Shown piece by piece: positions 1 through 11,682 of a stretch of 64,000 nucleotides of DNA (position 1 is the first letter of the stretch; each line of letters opens with the position of its first letter). The position numbers and the translations under genes are program-made. Origin of the DNA: Nyssa sinensis (lineage: Eukaryota; Streptophyta; Magnoliopsida; Cornales; Nyssaceae); assembly GCA_008638375.1 (NCBI GenBank), contig CM018051.1:30946740-31010739 (forward strand). The letters are read 5' to 3'. The notes under the pieces were generated by a model that was given only the letters and a program-made list of their open reading frames with translations, made no database searches and was not told the origin of the DNA.

Positions 1-608
1 TTCTAGCCTGCATTTTTCTGCTTCCTTTCCCATCTCATAACTTCCCCTTTTCTACTTTACATAAAGTTGGTTTGATATTTGTATATATGTATATTATATA
101 TATATATATATATATTCACACACCAATACACATGGAGACACACACACACACCTCAACCGACACCCACACACACACACTACACTGTTCACACACACTTTTA
201 GATATTTTTACTTATATTTATTTATTTATTTTTACTTTATTCATATACATACATGCATACATACTTGCTTGCATATACATATATATAAACATATACACAT
301 ACTTGGCTCATATATACATACATATAGATATTTATATATTAAATATATTTTATCTTGGGTACATGTATTTATAGTTATACATATACTTACTTTTATACAC
401 TTTATAACATACACACACAATACACCATAAAGTGTGTTTGTGTGTTCAAATTTACTTAATTATAATTAGAATTAATGATTTCATATAAATAAATAATTAT
501 TTATTTATTTAATTAATTATTTCCTTTGGTGTAAATATTTTTACACTAATTTTCTTAAATCTCGAAATACGTGCCATATGACCCAGTATTTTGGGTCAGG
601 GTATTACA
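1..608 (-). mobile_element. 5' part of a Tekay-like LTR, cut by the window edge
   Basis: On the minus strand a sequence starting TGTAATACCCTGACCC begins at 608 and runs left out of the window. The same kind of start (TG...CCCGACC) opens the long LTRs at 22871, 38563 and 57541 on the plus strand and at 53135 on the minus strand. Like those, it carries TA and CA microsatellites a few hundred bases in. No coding sequence is visible. Assignment to a chromovirus (Tekay/Del-like) family is inferred from resemblance to the other copies; the end of the LTR is not in the window. Confidence 0.55.
90..420. repeat. TA and CA microsatellite tract
   Basis: A run of TA dinucleotides around 98-116 is followed by CA-rich blocks (116-200) and more TA/CATA sequence up to about 420. 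Translation gives only Ile/Tyr/His/Thr strings, so it is not a gene. Confidence 0.85.
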
Positions 609-1632
609 TAATCCATCTTGGCAATCCATTCGTTAATGACAAAATCTTATGAAAATTCTATTAGGAGAACATTCCTTTTAGAAAATATCCTTCATCTCAG
701 GTAATTTGTCTATCTCATCACCCTCCTGTTATGATAGTATTCATTTTAGGTAAGTCATCTATCGCATCACCATCCTGTTAAGATAGCATTCCTTTCAGGT
801 AAGTCGTCTATCACATTATCATCTTGTTCGGATAGCATTCCTTTCAAGAAAGACATCTGAGGATGCATTTTATAAGCCTATTAGGATAGCATTCTTTTTA
901 GGAAAGTCATTTGAGGACGCAAATTCATTATCTTGTTAGGATAAAATTCATTTTAAGAAATTTGTTTGAGGATGCATTTCATCAGCCGATTAGAATAACA
1001 TTCCTTTTAGGAAAGTCAACTGAGGAAGCAAATTTATTATCCTTTTAGGATAGCATTCCTTTCAGGTAAGTCGTCTGAGGACACATTTTATAAGCCTATT
1101 AGGATAGCATTCCTTTATGAAAGTTGTCTACGGACGCAAATTCACCATCCTGTTAAGATATCATTCCTTTTGGGTAAGCCGTCTGTTGTATCACATTTTA
1201 TCATCCTGTTAGGATAGCGTTCCATTTGGCTAAGCTGTCTATCACATTCTCTCTTACCAACCTACTAAGATGGAATTTCCTTGTGGGTAAAACGTCCGAG
1301 GACGTAAGATCATCTCACGAGAACACAATGTCATGAAAGACTTGTTAGGATCGCATTTTTTATCAAGTAAGACTTCGATGAGTCATTTTCGAGGGCGTAA
1401 CCTTACAACAGTTCTATCGAGACGAATCTTTATAGAGAAAATTCGGTAAGGACAACACTCATTTTCGCTAGTCACGAATTACGAACGGTCTGATTCACCT
1501 AAGGGTGATAAATAAAAATCTCGTAGAAGAATGTGTTCAACCACATCAAAATCACAATCAAAGTTAAAATGGTTGTTTTTCTTCTTATATTGACATTTAG
1601 TTTCTTGTTAGTTCCGTCAACTAGGGGCTTTC
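609..1632 (+). repeat. Degenerate tandem repeats, 3' internal region of an Ogre-like element
   Basis: From about 650 to 1270 a unit of roughly 60 bp recurs, with the cores 'gatagcattcctttta' and 'aagtcatctgaggacgca'. Alternate units differ ('gcattttataagcctat' against 'gcaaattcatcatcctgt'), so the longer period is about 120 bp. The block ends at a purine-rich tract (ctaggggcttt, 1621-1631) directly before an LTR start. Ogre-type elements are known to carry tandem repeats upstream of the 3' LTR. No open frame is present. Confidence 0.6.
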
Positions 1633-1689
1633 TGTAGACACCTCATTTTGTGAGCCTTGATTAAGTAGTAAAAATCGATGATTATGCTA

Positions 1690-2075
1690 AGAAACCTACT
1701 TCAGGTAGGACTCTTCCCGATTGAGTCCTATTTCATCAGGACTTATCTTGTCAATGTCCTATTCTCGCTAGAACTCTTCTACTAGAGTCCTAGTTCCATT
1801 AGGACTCCTCTTGATAGAGTCCTATTCCCACTAGGACTCTTTGGCCAGAGACCTAGTTCCATTAGGGCTTCTCTTGATAGATTCCTATTCTTGTTAGGAC
1901 TCTCTTGCCAGAGTCTCAGTCCAAGTAGGACTCCTCTTAATAGAGTCCTATTCCTGTCAAGACTCTCATGACAAAGTCCTAGTCCAAGTAGGACTATTTC
2001 CAACGGAGTCCCACTCTCGTTAGGACTCTCTTGTCAAAGTCTCAATCCAAATGGGACTCCTCTCGATAAATTTTA
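1690..2075 (+). repeat. Tandem repeat of about 30 bp inside the Ogre-like LTR
   Basis: About a dozen imperfect copies of a unit such as 'taggactcctcttgatagag' plus 'tcctattcctgt' lie head to tail. Copies alternate between 'gactctcttgccagagtc' and 'gactcctcttgatagagtcc', each of which can form a short hairpin (GACTC...GAGTC). The 73-codon open frame over this stretch is a by-product of the repeat. Confidence 0.75.
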
Positions 2076-2642
2076 GGGTATTTTGGTAATTTTGGCACAA
2101 TCCTACCCTCAATAGTACTTCCTAGTCACTTAAGGGGCATTTTTGTAATTTTTATATTGTTTTACTCACATAAGGGTATTTTGGTAATTTTAACCCTTTG
2201 GTGACCAATTGGGGGTAATTTGGTCATTTCAAATATCTTCTGGCAATCTAGAGATTCTCCACCGAATTGGGGGCAATTTGGTAATCTTGAGTGATAGTAG
2301 TCTACTTAGGCATAATTAGGACTTTCCACTTTTAGAGTTTCCAAAAATCTGGTTGCTTAATATTTTCTCAAATGGAGATACATTGAACCTAGACGTTTTC
2401 ATTTTAGAGTTTATTTTCCATTTAAATTTGATTTCTCTTTTATCTCATTGGCTCTTGCATGTAGACATCAATTCTATTGGTTCGTGCATTGTCATAATTA
2501 TTTATTAATTCATTTAATTAGGATGATCATTCTTATTCAATTTTTTATTTATTTAATTAGATAATTATCACTGAAGACATGATTCTAACCCTTCGTTTTA
2601 GGGTTTTATCCTACACCTTTGGATCAAATCTCTATATTTTCC

Positions 2643-2650
2643 TATAAATA
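2643..2650 (+). promoter_or_regulatory. TATA box of the Ogre-like LTR
   Basis: TATAAATA within 'tttcctataaatagagccctc' is the standard pol II promoter position in an LTR of this size (about 1.0 kb from its start and 0.8 kb from its end). Confidence 0.55.
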
Positions 2651-3442
2651 GAGCCCTCAGGCCATTAGTTTGGGAACATGAAAATATACGAAGGAAAGAC
2701 GATTTTCATAACCTTACGCTGTTAGGTTAATTTTAGGGTTCCCTCTACAAGAACCTTTCTTTTGAGGCTAAAGTGTTGCCGAAGTGACAACCTCTCTCCG
2801 CGAAGCCAGTTAAAGCAACGCTTTCTGAACTGAAGAACAAATCGAAGATCTGCTCAATAGAAGCCTCCAATCCAGAATTTCTTAGTCGACGTGTTGCCCG
2901 ACTACTATGACTAAATAAGGTACGCTCTCAAACCCTTGACATTTTATTTTTCTTTAGATCCGATTGATCTTATATCTTTTATCACTCTTGATAAAAGAGA
3001 GTAAAACGAAGTACTACGTGACTTTGATTCCATTTTCTGAATGGATACGTAGGAAGCCTTTAGGCCCAAGTCAGATTTATTTCTCGTCTTTCAGTTCTGT
3101 TTTACTTCTTTACACTAGATTCTTTATTATTTATTTCTTTTATACTCACATCTTTCTTTTCAATTTTCTCATAACAAAATAGCCTTGCAAGTGAATATTC
3201 AAGGCCAATCCATTCAGATCGGGCGGGGTGAGTGTCTAACACCTTCCCACTTCATACCTTAGCCCCCGAATCCATTTCTCTGTGTTTATATTTTTTCGGT
3301 GCTTTATCTTTATTTTGATCCATGTCAAGGGATCTTTAGTATGTATTTAGGAATCAAGGCCATTTTTTCATTCCTTTCGATTTTTCTTTATATGTATTGT
3401 TCATCTATAACGGGTTTACTTGTTTCATACCCAAAAACAAAC

Positions 3443-3452
3443 TGGCGACTCC
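3443..3452 (+). other. Primer-binding site of the Ogre-like element
   Basis: TGGCGACTCC lies three bases after the LTR end. It is complementary to the CCA end of the tRNA used by Ogre-type elements, whose PBS typically reads TGGCGACTCCNCTGGGGA. Here the match fades after ten bases (tcaatctc). Confidence 0.6.
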
Positions 3453-3899
3453 TCAATCTCAAGTCTCCCATAAGAGGCATTCCTTCCCACATTTAGGGAA
3501 GGAGACAATCGAGATCTTTCTAAATTCGTGAAAAAGGATGACACATTCGTTTTCTCCATTTTTTTCAGTGTTAGCGCCATACTAAGTCTAAAAATTATAC
3601 AAAAACCAAATGGTAGAAGAAATAGTGGGAGTCTTACTTGTTTAGAGCTTGATTTTGAATTTTTTCTTCTTTCTCTCTCTACCCAACCCTCTCATTATCC
3701 ACTGTTTTGGGCATAAATTGTCCCTATTTTTCTCTTTGTTATCAATGGTGGTCTTAGAAAATCAAATTATAGGGAGTGGGTGGGTTTAATTAGAGAGTTT
3801 GGTGATAACTTTCCCATGACACATGTCAAGTGCAATCCTCAATGGCCTCTTATTTTGAGGATTAAGCATGGCTATAGACATGGTTTGAAACAGACCATG
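3453..3899 (+). other. Remnant of Ogre-like 5' internal sequence
   Basis: Sequence downstream of the primer-binding site has no long open frame and no protein motif that I recognise. It is probably the untranslated leader of the element, cut off near 3900 by reverse-strand LTR sequence. Short open frames at 3299-3496 and 3528-3716 look accidental. Confidence 0.35.
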
Positions 3900-4298
3900 T
3901 TGTTGGTGAATTATAGTTCTTGAGCAATCTCTTGCTTGATATGTATATGGTGCATATGTATATAAATATTATACATCATATATGTCATGTTGCCACATCA
4001 TTCATACATGTGATTATACTTCATCACATATTAGCATATTAATTCTAATTAACCTAATATTAGAGATCCTAATCTCCAATTTAGGTGCAATTGTGCACTA
4101 GCTCTTTTTCTTAAGCAAACTTTTAATCATGTACCAATTGATCATTTAATCACATTCGCTAAGCTTAATCATCCTATTTTAATCTTCATGACTAAGCTAC
4201 TACTTTACCTTAAGAACTTGCCCATAAATCATTTGGGCAATTCTCCTTATTAGTCTTCATTGCACAATTTTTTAATTTAATTGGGTCGGGGTGCTACA
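3900..4298 (-). mobile_element. Fragment of a Tekay-like LTR start
   Basis: On the minus strand TGTAGCACCCCGACCCAATT starts at 4298 and runs left through AT-rich sequence, resembling the LTR starts at 608 and 53135. The left limit is arbitrary because I cannot see the other terminus. Confidence 0.4.
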
Positions 4299-5180
4299 TG
4301 CAATCCCCAGTGGAGTCGTAAAATTGTAAGAGAAAGTGGAGTTGCTAGGAGCCTTCCTCCTAGAATAGAGACAAAAACGATGATGTAAAGGTAAGAAACA
4401 CAAGGTTAGTAAAGAAAATGATGAGCAAGAGGTCAAGATAACAAGAATTATGGTGATAGTTGTCGATGGAGACAAGAGAAAATAGTCAAGGAACCTTTCT
4501 GAGGGGAATTCTTAATACATTCCCTTTTGGGTAAGGGTACTATTTATAGGTATCTCGGTTGTACGGTAATAGGTTCTCGCATTTCGCTCTTGCCATGATA
4601 TTTGTCTTTATCTCATTAGCTTGGATACTTAAGGGGAATGTTCTTGATTAGTCAATACTAAGCCCCTCTTGCGAGCTTCCAATCTACTAAAGCTCTTATT
4701 CTCGAGGTGTGGCTATAGCCTAGTGTATAATAATTCGCACCGAATTGCATTGAGAGTCATGGCCAAGTCAGACGTGGGAGCAAAACGCTGATCGTGGGAC
4801 AGGTTGTGGCGCGCAAATTCTGCGTTCTAAAGTTGTGACATAACTCGATAGAGAGGATCACCAAAGCTGCTAGTTGTTCGCAACATTAAAGAAGCATGTC
4901 ATAACCACTGACCCGAGGACATGACTCTCTTGAGTGAATATCTTGCTGCTGTCATCCAATCACCACATCCACTACCATCGACAATAGTAGGATCATTTGA
5001 CTTCCTTAACGTCTCTTTTGGAGATCTTAAGATAATTAACTTCCTCAACATACTTTCTTGGAGACCTTTGGTGGGGTTTGCATAGACTCTATACTTATTA
5101 CCTTGATGTTTAATTTAGCACGGGTTTATAGAGTCCTAATCGTACCCTCAGGCTTTCGTCCACTTCGAATGTACCCTCGG
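4299..5180 (-). mobile_element. Possible reverse-strand gypsy LTR with PBS-like end
   Basis: Read on the minus strand, the right-hand part contains a TATA box (cctataaata, 4541-4550) and ends near a sequence resembling the Ogre primer-binding site (CGACTCCACTGGGG, 4305-4318), with the leading TGG degraded to TA. This fits an LTR of about 0.85 kb followed by its PBS, cut off by the neighbouring LTR fragment. No coding sequence is present. The assignment rests on these two motifs only. Confidence 0.35.
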
Positions 5181-5729
5181 GGTTTCAATTTGTAAATTTG
5201 TTATCACTTTATTTTTTTTAACAAAATTGGACAATAATAATATAAACATGGAGGAAATTTATAATTTAATGAGGTGAGAGAGAGAAAAAAAACATAATTA
5301 GAAAGAAATGCACAAATCGATCTAAATTGCTTACTTTTATTTGATATTGAAAAAACTAAATGTATGGAACTTGGATCAATTCAATGTCCCTTCAATTTTT
5401 TATTTAATGTATTTATGTTATAAATCAATGTTCAATTCTTAGTTGTCATGAAGTATGAATTTGTCCCGCGATATTATTTTTTTAGTTATTTAATGAAAGC
5501 GGCACATTACAAACATTATTATGTAATAATATGTCGTAAAAATATAATATTTTTATATTTTATAAAAGAAAAATTAATTTTAATTATAATTATATTTGTA
5601 TGAAAAGTAGAAACACTATATCGTGACACGAGTTAATTTCCCCAAAATTTGGACGCAATTTCCCCTTCGATAATAAACCCGCCCGAGTCTGGTTTCTTCT
5701 CTCACCTTCTACACACTTTCTACACACCC
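5181..5729. other. AT-rich sequence upstream of the decarboxylase gene
   Basis: I see no gene or repeat here. The last 100 bp turn pyrimidine-rich (ttctctcaccttctacacac), as expected just upstream of a plant pol II promoter. Confidence 0.5.
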
Positions 5730-5736
5730 TATAAAT
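5730..5736 (+). promoter_or_regulatory. TATA box of the pyruvate decarboxylase gene
   Basis: TATAAAT in 'caccctataaatttcacc' lies 138 bp upstream of the ATG. With a start site about 30 bp downstream it leaves a 5' UTR of about 100 bp that contains a CT repeat (ctctctctctctc near 5825), common in plant leaders. Confidence 0.6.
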
Positions 5737-5867
5737 TTCACCCCATTTCTATTCGCCTTGCTACATCAAGCAAAATAACAATCCAATCCAATCTAATCTA
5801 AGCCCGCTTCAAATTCTCCAAACTCTCTCTCTCTCTGCGTCTGTAAGTGTAGGTTTGATCATCAATA

Positions 5868-7991
5868 ATGGATACTAAGATCGGTGCAGTTAATGTGTAC
5901 AACGCCACAAGCAATGATATGGGCTGTCTACCCCACAACCGCGTCGTCTCCACCATCCAGAACTCTGCCGTTCTCTCTACCAGCATCTTTAATTCGGCGG
6001 ACGCAACGCTAGGTCGCCACCTTGCCCGCCGTCTTGTCCAGGTTGGCGTCATCGACGTCTTCTCCGTCCCTGGCGACTTCAACCTTACCCTGCTCGATCA
6101 CCTTCTCGCCGAGCCGGGGCTCAACCTTATCGGCTGCTGCAACGAGCTAAACGCTGGATATGCTGCCGACGGCTATGCTCGTTCTCGGGGAGTCGGAGCC
6201 TGCGTCGTCACCTTTACCGTCGGTGGCCTTAGCGTTCTCAACGCCATCGCTGGCGCGTACAGCGAGAATCTCCCACTTATCTGTATTGTCGGGGGCCCCA
6301 ACTCCAACGATTACGGCACCAACAGAATTCTTCACCACACTGTAGGATTGCCGGACTTCAGTCAAGAGCTTCGCTGCTTTCAAACGGTTACTTGTTACCA
6401 GGTACGAATAATCATGTCCTTATAGTATATAATTTATGTTGTCGTTAATGCTTTCTGAAATTGGATGGTTACGATACGAGATGGTTCGATGATTATAGGC
6501 TGTTGTAAATAACTTGGAAGATGCACACGAACTAATCGATACGGCGATATCGACTTCGTTGAAAGAAAGCAAGCCAGTTTATATCAGCATTAGCTGTAAC
6601 TTGCCGGGGATTCCACATCCTACATTTAGCCGTGAGCCGGTCCCATTTTCTCTCCCTCCCAAGTAAGTCTTCAATATCTATGTGGGTGAGTAGAAATTAT
6701 TGTTGAAGTTTATATGAATGTGTTTTTTTGTAATACAGATTGAGTAATCAGATGGGTTTAGAGGCTGCTGTGGAGGCAGCAGCTGAGTTCTTGAACAAGG
6801 CAGTGAAGCCAGTGATGGTGGCTGGGCCAAAACTTCGAGTTGCCAAGGCGTCTGAGGCATTTGTTGAATTAGCCGATGCTTGTGGTTATGCGCTTGCGGT
6901 TATGCCATCGGCAAAAGGGCTGGTGCCAGAGCACCATCCCCATTTTCTTGGGACTTACTGGGGTGTGGTGAGCACCCCGTTTTGCGCAGAAATTGTGGAG
7001 TCTGCTGATGCCTATTTGTTTGCTGGACTTACTGTGATGGTAGCTTCCAGGTATATATAGGTTTCTTATTTAGTCATAGAAAGTGTTTTGAATGCTCATT
7101 GTTGGGTTTAGAATGTGTATCAAACCCTTTAGTCTTATGAACTCTGTATCAAAGGATGCTCTTTTCTTTTTTAGTTTTTACTTTTGCTAGTTTTACTGCA
7201 TTATCTCAATAAGATCACAGAACTACTCTATAATAAGACTATGTACCTATTTATTCCAAAAGAGACAACATAGGACTTTATCAAGACGTGGACACATTTT
7301 CTTGTAAAAATTAATTTTTAATATTTCCGAAGACACAGCACTAGGCAGGATGTTCATTGGCAATGTTTTCCCTCTGTATTACGTTGGATGTGCTGTTTTG
7401 GTTCTACATTTTGATACGCGAACTTCCATTCGTCGCACTCTCTGGAGCGCGAGAAAACAGAAAGGCCAGCTCAAATGGCAAATTTAGAATCCAAATTTTA
7501 TCTTTGTCCATTTGTTAACGTTAAAGCACTTGGTGGTGAATCCTTTGGCAGGTGACTGCACAAGATGTGTCAACAATGCTAAGATGTGAACAGAGGAGCA
7601 TAATCTTCCTGATAAACAATGGTGGGTATACCATAGAAGTGGAGATCCACGATGGGCCTTACAATGTGATCAAGAACTGGGACTACACTGGATTGGTTGA
7701 TGCAATCCACAACGGGGAAGGCAAGTGCTGGACAGCTAAGGTGAGACAGGAAGCTTGATGCATTTGCTTGAAATGGACAAGTGCTGATCGTGGAACCATG
7801 TTTCGAATTCATTGTTGCAGGTGCGTTGCGAGGAGGAGCTGATTGAAGCGATTGAGACAACAACCGGTGCTAAGAAAAACTGCTTGTGTTTCATTGAAGT
7901 GATTGTTCATAAGGATGACACAAGCAAAGAGCTGCTTGAATGGGGCACCAGGGTCGCTGCTGCCAATAGCCGCCCACCAAACCCTCAGTAG
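5868..7991 (+). pseudogene. PDC: Pyruvate decarboxylase gene with an internal deletion
   Basis: This is the only host gene recognised. The enzyme is thiamine-diphosphate dependent, cytosolic, converts pyruvate to acetaldehyde plus CO2, and serves ethanolic fermentation under low oxygen. Exons: 5868-6401, 6499-6662, 6739-7050, 7552-7740 and 7821-7991, all with GT-AG borders. Exon 1 encodes the PYR domain with the catalytic Glu (GCCNELNAGYAADGYAR, E93) and the His pair (ILHHT, H156/H157). The last two exons encode the end of the PP domain with NNGGYTIE and the conserved C-terminus SRPPNPQ. Exon 3 jumps from DAYLFAG straight to a frame-shifted (C)DGSFQ, so about 150 codons (end of the central domain and start of the PP domain) are missing compared with the usual 590-610 residues. 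Exons 1-3 total 1010 nt, one short of phase, so the spliced frame stops at once in exon 4 (337 residues). An assembly collapse is the alternative. Confidence 0.85.
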
Positions 7992-8350
7992 ATATATTTC
8001 AGCCTCTGCTATAGAAAAAATCGAATCAGTTTAACGGTTTGCCTGTTCCGCAGACTAGCTGAGTTTCATGTATTATTCCCTTGCTTTTTAATATCTCAGA
8101 TCTTTGTGCTTTGTTTCCCACTTTCCCCCAAAAATTATGATGGATGTATGGAATGTGAGTGAGTTGAGTAAAATTTTTGGGTTGGAGAGGCTCATGAAAA
8201 GGAGGCTCCCTCTTACGTCCACCGCAGAGTTGCTATTGGCATGTGAGAAATGGGCATGAAACCGACATGGTAAGTAATGGACTTGGCTACAAAGGACTCT
8301 CGTGAAAGTTTGCTGAGCATTTACGTGAAAGTTTGCTGGCTAGAAGCTTC
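7992..8350 (+). other. 3' flank and probable 3' UTR of the decarboxylase gene
   Basis: The TAG at 7989-7991 is followed by T-rich sequence (8080-8120). There is no perfect AATAAA. No gene is seen up to about 8350. Confidence 0.4.
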
Positions 8351-9700
8351 TAGTTTATATACATTTAAACTACAAAATACATGGCTCATTCCAAGAGAGA
8401 GGTACATTCAAGCAACCTCCTCACAGGGGTTTTTGGAGTTCGAGTAAAAAAAAAAATGGAGATCTTTCCAAAAATGTCTTGGTAATAAGTCTTCAACTTA
8501 CAATCATTTTCTTACCCACTCTTGCATTTAGTAGGGGTCAATACAACAATTACAATAGGAGAAATATAGATAGAGGTAAGAAAATGTGGTGGTACGTGTA
8601 TGCTTGAGCATGTGTATTGGCATACAAGTGATCACAAAGAATGTATTTCATCACAAGTACAATGAGTTAATTGAGAATGTTCTGTGACAATATTATATTC
8701 ATGATCATCAAAAGGAAAGCACCATGTAAATTAACCAAAGATGAGTCAATTTGTAGAATTTCAAACTTTGTTCAAATCCTTTCAATTCTCAAGTTTTTCC
8801 CTCATCAATTTTCAAGTCTCAATCTCCAAGACTAATTTTCGAGTCGGCCCTCGGTAAGCCTTGTATGTTTTATAGGCTACTAACCTGATAAAGACACATG
8901 ACCACTTATGAGGGTTTACGGCTTGCAAGACAATGGGGGACACCATCCCGAACACAAATGAAATCCCGAGTAAGTGAAATCTCATCACACTCAATAGCAC
9001 AGAAATGACATAATCCCACATCAAGCCCCAAGTGTTCATTCCTTTCCCATTCTCACCATTTTATGGTTGTTCAACCCAAGCTTATTTTTACATTATCTTA
9101 TTTTGTTCTGCTACAGTTTAAGGAAGTCATAAAATCTCACTAAAGCATCAAGAATTCACCATAGCATTCATTCAAGCAATTTCACAAACACATTATGTGC
9201 AACTAACAATATCATATATAATACATGTAAACCCATTTTATGATTTCACTAAGCAATCATGTTCGTATTAAGCTGGGAGTACATTTGATAACAAAACAAG
9301 GTAGAAGCAAGTCAATACAATCAATACATGCATTTTCAAAGTACGTACAAGATATGCCTTAATATGCAAAGAACAATTCCATAGTAAGAGATGAGATAGA
9401 TGTATGATAAACCTATCTACACAAGTTCTATACCTAGGTTTAGAATTTCCCTACCTCAATTCTCTTGAGTTATGGTAGAACTCTAACTTTGCCCTTGTTG
9501 ATTTTGATTAGAATCTCCAAAATCTCTAACTCCAATTTGTGCTTGTAGGTGGAATATGGTTTATTCTTCTTCAATCTTCCAAAAGAAAGCTCTAAATTTT
9601 TATGAAGAAAAATTAGAAATGCCATATATGTCTAGTGATTCTGGAAGTTACTGTACAGTAGGGGTTCAAATAGATATAGAGGACAAGACTGCTGATACTG
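8351..9700. other. Non-coding sequence, probably decayed LTR
   Basis: AT-rich, with stop codons in all frames over any useful length. Phrases such as 'tttccctacctcaattctc' and the overall texture resemble the minus-strand Tekay-like LTR at 47873-53135, but I cannot place termini. Confidence 0.25.
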
Positions 9701-11060
9701 AAGGATTTTCTACATCCTAAGATAGCCTAGAATGGCCTGAACTCTAACATATAGTAATTCCTAGCCATGTCACAAGTTTATTTTCTCAATACTGCCAATT
9801 TGTATTCCATATATACCTGACATTGTTGATCTTCACAATTTGATGCTTGTTATATTTTGTGGACTTTATGAGAATTTGATTGCCAATATCCAAATGTGAT
9901 TACTTGTTCATGTCTATACCTTGCTTGGATATTAAAAAATTGCTATGCTTCTCACTATTGAGAATTGGTTATTCCACAAATATATACTTCGCCTGTGAAA
10001 TTCTAATGATCATGATATTATTATGAGTGCGTGGAGTTGTGATTAGTCACAACGTCCCCCTAATTTACGTATGCTTGTGGACCTACGGGTCAGTGTTTGG
10101 GAATGATGCCCAACACGTAATTCGTAAAGGACAGGACATGATATATGTATAAAGCTCTAGTGCTATCCAATAGCCCAATAAAAAGGAAGTGGACCTGGAT
10201 GAACACTTTTGAGGGTATGTCGGGCCCTATATATGACAACATCTATTCTGTTAGTATCTCATATCATTTATTGATATTCTGATAATGCACTCCTGGATTA
10301 TTAATATGGTTTGCAAGCTTATCTTTGGTTATGTTAATGATGTACTCTTGATTACTGATACGCCTTATGAGCTTGTCCTTGGATTATCTGTTGACATACT
10401 ATTTGATTGATGAGATTTTTGCTTGCCTATTTTTGGACTCGAATTGTTATCCTATTATTGTGGCAACTATTTATTGTACAGGCTAATCCCTATTATTGAC
10501 TTGCTATTCTACCTTGGGATGTGCCTTTCGGACCTACGGGTCATTTTATGGATTCACATACTTAGTGACTGGCTACTATAATGTTCTATCATTCGTATGC
10601 TATTGTGATATTATCATTTGCTTGCTATTGCCCTTTATCTTTCTTTTGGACTAACCTTGACCCATGGCAGAGTGAGAAAATTTACTTACTGAGCTAAGTT
10701 AGCTCACTTCATATTTATAACTATTTTTCTAGTAGCTCTATAAGGAATGAAACAAAATGAGGCAACTAGTGGAGCTAGTTGCGTGCTTGTGAGCAATATT
10801 AATGACGTAAACTCCGAGTCATGATTTGAATATGTACTTTGTAAGGCTGATCTAAATAATAAATATTTGTACTATTGTATCATTAGTCGTGATGTTAGAC
10901 TTGATTAGTGAATCATGATGATCGAAATGGTACTTGAAAATATTTGATTGATGGTTGTTGGAGTTCGATTTATGATCAGATGAATTGCATTGGTGTAGCT
11001 TCTGCATTAAATGATTCAATGATTTATTGATATGAAGAAAAAGGAAAAAAAATCATTTAT
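9701..11060 (+). mobile_element. Degenerate Tekay-like LTR relic
   Basis: It shares landmarks, in the same order, with the 3' half of the two well-defined solo LTRs: 'ctcagtcacaac' (here gattagtcacaacgtcc), 'gacctacgggtca' (10080, again at 10530), 'gtatgtcgggcccta' (10215) and 'acttactgagctaagttagc' (10683). The termini are not recognisable, so limits are approximate. Confidence 0.4.
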
Positions 11061-11069
11061 CATTCTGTG

Positions 11070-11682
11070 CGATTCATTTGATTTTGTACGGCCCGTCTGA
11101 GTGGCAGTGTCGGTCGTTGTCCCTAATCCACGTAGAATGGGTTTCGGGTAGCAACATCCATTATACCAAAGGCCACCTAAACCTCTCAGCTTATACTAAC
11201 TCAGATTGGACTGGTGACCCCAATGATAGGAGGTCCACTATTGGTTACCTTCTTTTTTTAGGCCACAATCCCATTGCTTGGGGGTGCCAAGAACCAACAG
11301 ATTATAGCTCGTTTTGCAATAGAAGTTGAATAGAAAGCTTCAGTAACAACTACAGTTGAAATGTCCTAGATAAGGATGGTATTCTTTGATCTACATATTC
11401 CCACTTCCACTGTTCCCACAATCTAGTGTGACAACTTATCAGCAATAACCCTTGCCTCCAATTCAGTCTTCCATTTTCGCACTAAACATGTGGAAGTAGA
11501 CTTTCACTATGTTAGGGAGAAGGTTACAAGAAAAGACCTCTCTGTTCAGTATATATGCATCCATTGATGTCCAACTAGCAGACATTTTTACTAAGGGCCT
11601 CACCTCCTCCCAATTTCTGTTCTTTCCAGACAAACTCTTGATCTCCAAAGAGATCATTAGTTTGCGGCCGGGGGGGGGGGGA
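11070..11682 (+). pseudogene. Ty1/copia RNase H remnant
   Basis: Broken frames give the copia RNase H signature: SAYTNSDWTGDPNDRRSTIGY and LGHNPIAWG around 11170-11290, then VQLADIFTKGLTSSQF near 11570-11620, the conserved end of copia pol. There are stops and frameshifts between these pieces, and everything upstream (gag, protease, integrase, RT) is absent. It is followed by a 12-G polypurine tract (11670-11681) and the 3' LTR. Confidence 0.75.

Larger units (their letters stand above)
1633..3439 (+). mobile_element. Ogre-like (Ty3/gypsy, Tat clade) LTR
   Basis: The LTR starts TGTAGACACCTCATTTTG at 1633, a typical Ogre/Tat LTR start, and ends ...AAACA at 3439, three bases before a primer-binding site. 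Inside are a TATA box (2643) and, near 3219-3290, the stretch 'gagtgtctaacaccttccc...ttagcccccgaa' characteristic of these LTRs. It is about 1.8 kb long. A polypurine tract lies on its left and a primer-binding site on its right, so it is not a simple solo LTR. I see no matching target duplication. Confidence 0.7.

Noticed and set aside
72..374. 100-codon open frame near the left edge
   Set aside because: It is translated TA/CA microsatellite (Ile/Tyr/His/Thr strings) without any domain.
1782..2003. 73-codon minus-strand frame rich in Leu and Arg, like a leucine-rich repeat
   Set aside because: It arises from a 30-bp DNA tandem repeat inside an LTR; the periodicity belongs to the DNA, with no start context or neighbouring coding exons.
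5798..6345. Several frames overlapping exon 1 of the decarboxylase
   Set aside because: They are shadows of the GC-rich PDC exon, whose own frame has clear homology and splice sites.
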